5,282 bases of DNA, taken from Acidisphaera sp035272265 (GTDB lineage Bacteria > Pseudomonadota > Alphaproteobacteria > Acetobacterales > Acetobacteraceae). Shown piece after piece: positions 4,356 to 5,282 of the stretch. The notes below the pieces were generated by a model. It saw nothing but the letters and a program-made list of their open reading frames with translations. It searched no databases and was not told the origin of the DNA. The position numbers and the translations under genes were made by a program. The DNA lies in the NCBI GenBank assembly GCA_035272265.1, contig DATEQV010000188.1:1-5282 (forward strand). The letters are read 5' to 3'. Each line of letters begins with the position of its first letter. Position 1 is the stretch's first letter.

Positions 4356-5210
4356 ATGGCAGTCGTTCTGCCCGCTGCGCGCGCCGCCACGACGGACGGC
4401 ACCGCATCCGCCGTGTCCGAAACGCCGGTGCGGGTGACGCTCACCCTGCCATTTTTCGGCACCAGCAACGCCGTCAGCGATTCGGCCAACGTGACGAACA
4501 TGGGCGCCGGTCCTGACGCCGATCTGGCGCCCGATCTTCAGGTCGACTGGGCGCGACAATTCGGCCCGGTCAGGCTGACCACCATCCTCGATACGACGGC
4601 CGAACGCTTCCCCCGCCACCCGAGCGAAAGCAGCGACAGCATCTTCGGGTCCATCCGGCTGGCGCTGACGGATGGCGTGTCCGAGCGGTTCGTGCCGTTC
4701 GTCCTGTACCGCGCGGGCATGGACTTCACGCCGCTGCTCGCCACGCGTCAGGACACGCTGCAATACCTCGCCGCCGGCGTCCGGACGGGCTTCGGCCTGA
4801 CGGCCGCCGGCGCCATGATCGGGCGGCGCGATGCGGACAAGCCGGGACAGACGGCGATCTGGCTCGAAGCGCAGGCGGGGCGGCGGTTCGCCAATCCGGC
4901 CGACCTGGACCTCGTCTATGCGCAGATCAAAGGCGAGGTGCAGTACACCGTCTCGCCGACGGTGCAGCTGACCTTGGCGCCGACGGTGCGCGGACGGCAC
5001 TACGACCTGTATTACGGATCGCCGCGGCAGGACCTGTTCCTGGAGCTGGAGGGAACCGTCGCCTGGACGCCATCCTGGCTGACGAAAGTCAACCCGGATG
5101 CGGAGCTCGATTTCGTCGTCACCTTCGACCGCAACCTGTCGACCTACAGCAGCGCCCGCTACGTCTCCTGGACCGGCGGACCGCAGATCATGCTCGGCTG
5201 GAAGTTCTGA
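4356..5210 (+). CDS. Probable outer-membrane beta-barrel protein, unknown family
   Basis: The 284 residues from ATG 4356 contain an Ala-rich signal-peptide end (VVLPAARA, then ATTDG) followed by alternating hydrophobic/polar beta-strand-like segments (VRVTLTLPFFG, VRLTTILDTTAERF, RFVPFVLYRAGMDFT, YAQIKGEVQYTVS, VQLTLAPTVRGRHYDLYYG, ELDFVVTFDRNLSTY). It ends in LGWKF; a terminal Phe is typical of proteins assembled by the BAM machinery into the outer membrane. I recognise no named family. The start is uncertain: from ATG 4356 the signal peptide would be only 10 residues and no ribosome site is visible. The frame is open further upstream, and a hydrophobic core (AGILAGPLFVLMAVVLP) preceded by many Arg suggests the true start may be a CTG at 4252, overlapping the TGA of the small peptide gene. 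No ATG, GTG or TTG exists between. The gene is probably coupled to, or expressed after, the small peptide gene. Confidence 0.7.
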   Translation: MAVVLPAARAATTDGTASAVSETPVRVTLTLPFFGTSNAVSDSANVTNMGAGPDADLAPDLQVDWARQFGPVRLTTILDTTAERFPRHPSESSDSIFGSIRLALTDGVSERFVPFVLYRAGMDFTPLLATRQDTLQYLAAGVRTGFGLTAAGAMIGRRDADKPGQTAIWLEAQAGRRFANPADLDLVYAQIKGEVQYTVSPTVQLTLAPTVRGRHYDLYYGSPRQDLFLELEGTVAWTPSWLTKVNPDAELDFVVTFDRNLSTYSSARYVSWTGGPQIMLGWKF

Positions 5211-5220
5211 TTGCCGCCGC

Positions 5221-5282
5221 TCACGTATGCGGGGCGAAGGACAGCACGAAACGTGCGCCGCCGCCCGGCCGGTCCTCGACCC
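5221..5282 (-). CDS. C-terminal end of a probable sensor histidine kinase (runs off right edge)
   Basis: On the minus strand a frame enters from the right edge and stops at TGA 5223-5221. Its last 19 residues, VEDRPGGGARFVLSFAPHT, look like the end of the HATPase_c domain of two-component sensor kinases, where a G-G-x-F strand closes the ATP-binding fold. The kinase would phosphorylate a response regulator; its signal and partner lie outside the window. It is convergent with the barrel-protein gene, with only 10 bases between the stop codons and no clear shared terminator. The call rests on a short tail, so other GHKL-fold ATPases are possible. Confidence 0.55.
   Translation of the reverse strand, partial: VEDRPGGGARFVLSFAPHT

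Overview
This GC-rich window has the look of an alphaproteobacterial chromosome, probably Hyphomicrobiales (Bradyrhizobium/Rhodopseudomonas-like). Pointers are strong GC bias at third codon positions, an FNR/FixK-type box ahead of an AdhP-family dehydrogenase, and an extragenic stretch resembling repeats I remember from Bradyrhizobium-type genomes. The taxonomic guess is inference. Most intact genes are ordinary, but the middle of the window is rearranged.

Layout: (a) 1-937, minus strand: the first 312 residues of a glycine-rich, beta-helix-type surface or secreted protein running off the left edge, ending in a nearly perfect 48-bp tandem repeat. (b) 938-1228: intergenic, with a 9-bp inverted repeat and a perfect FNR/FixK-type palindrome (TTGAC-N4-GTCAA) about 70 bp before the next start. 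(c) 1229-2254: intact zinc alcohol dehydrogenase AdhP, 341 aa. (d) 2255-2597: non-coding, resembling a dispersed extragenic repeat. (e) 2598-2969: 5' part of a lysophospholipid/glycerol acyltransferase that breaks off just after its FPGG motif. At the break the coding signal changes frame into the 3' end of another small gene that stops at 3058. (f) 3073-3141: two strong hairpins. (g) 3255-3968: cytochrome b561-type membrane protein, 237 aa. (h) 4096-4254: 52-aa secreted His/Lys/Asp-rich peptide, followed by a second copy of the same two-hairpin cassette (4265-4344). (i) 4356-5210: probable outer-membrane beta-barrel protein of unknown function, whose signal-peptide region runs into the second hairpin. 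(j) 5221-5282, minus strand: the last 19 residues of what looks like a sensor histidine kinase, convergent with the barrel gene.

Functionally, AdhP under an FNR/FixK-type site suggests fermentative or low-oxygen metabolism. The b-type cytochrome, tiny secreted peptide and barrel protein lie on one strand and could form a cell-envelope or redox module, but that grouping rests only on proximity. The most notable observations are the gene-fusion junction near 2970 and the duplicated two-hairpin cassette, which both times directly follows the 3' end of a small, charged, His-rich reading frame.
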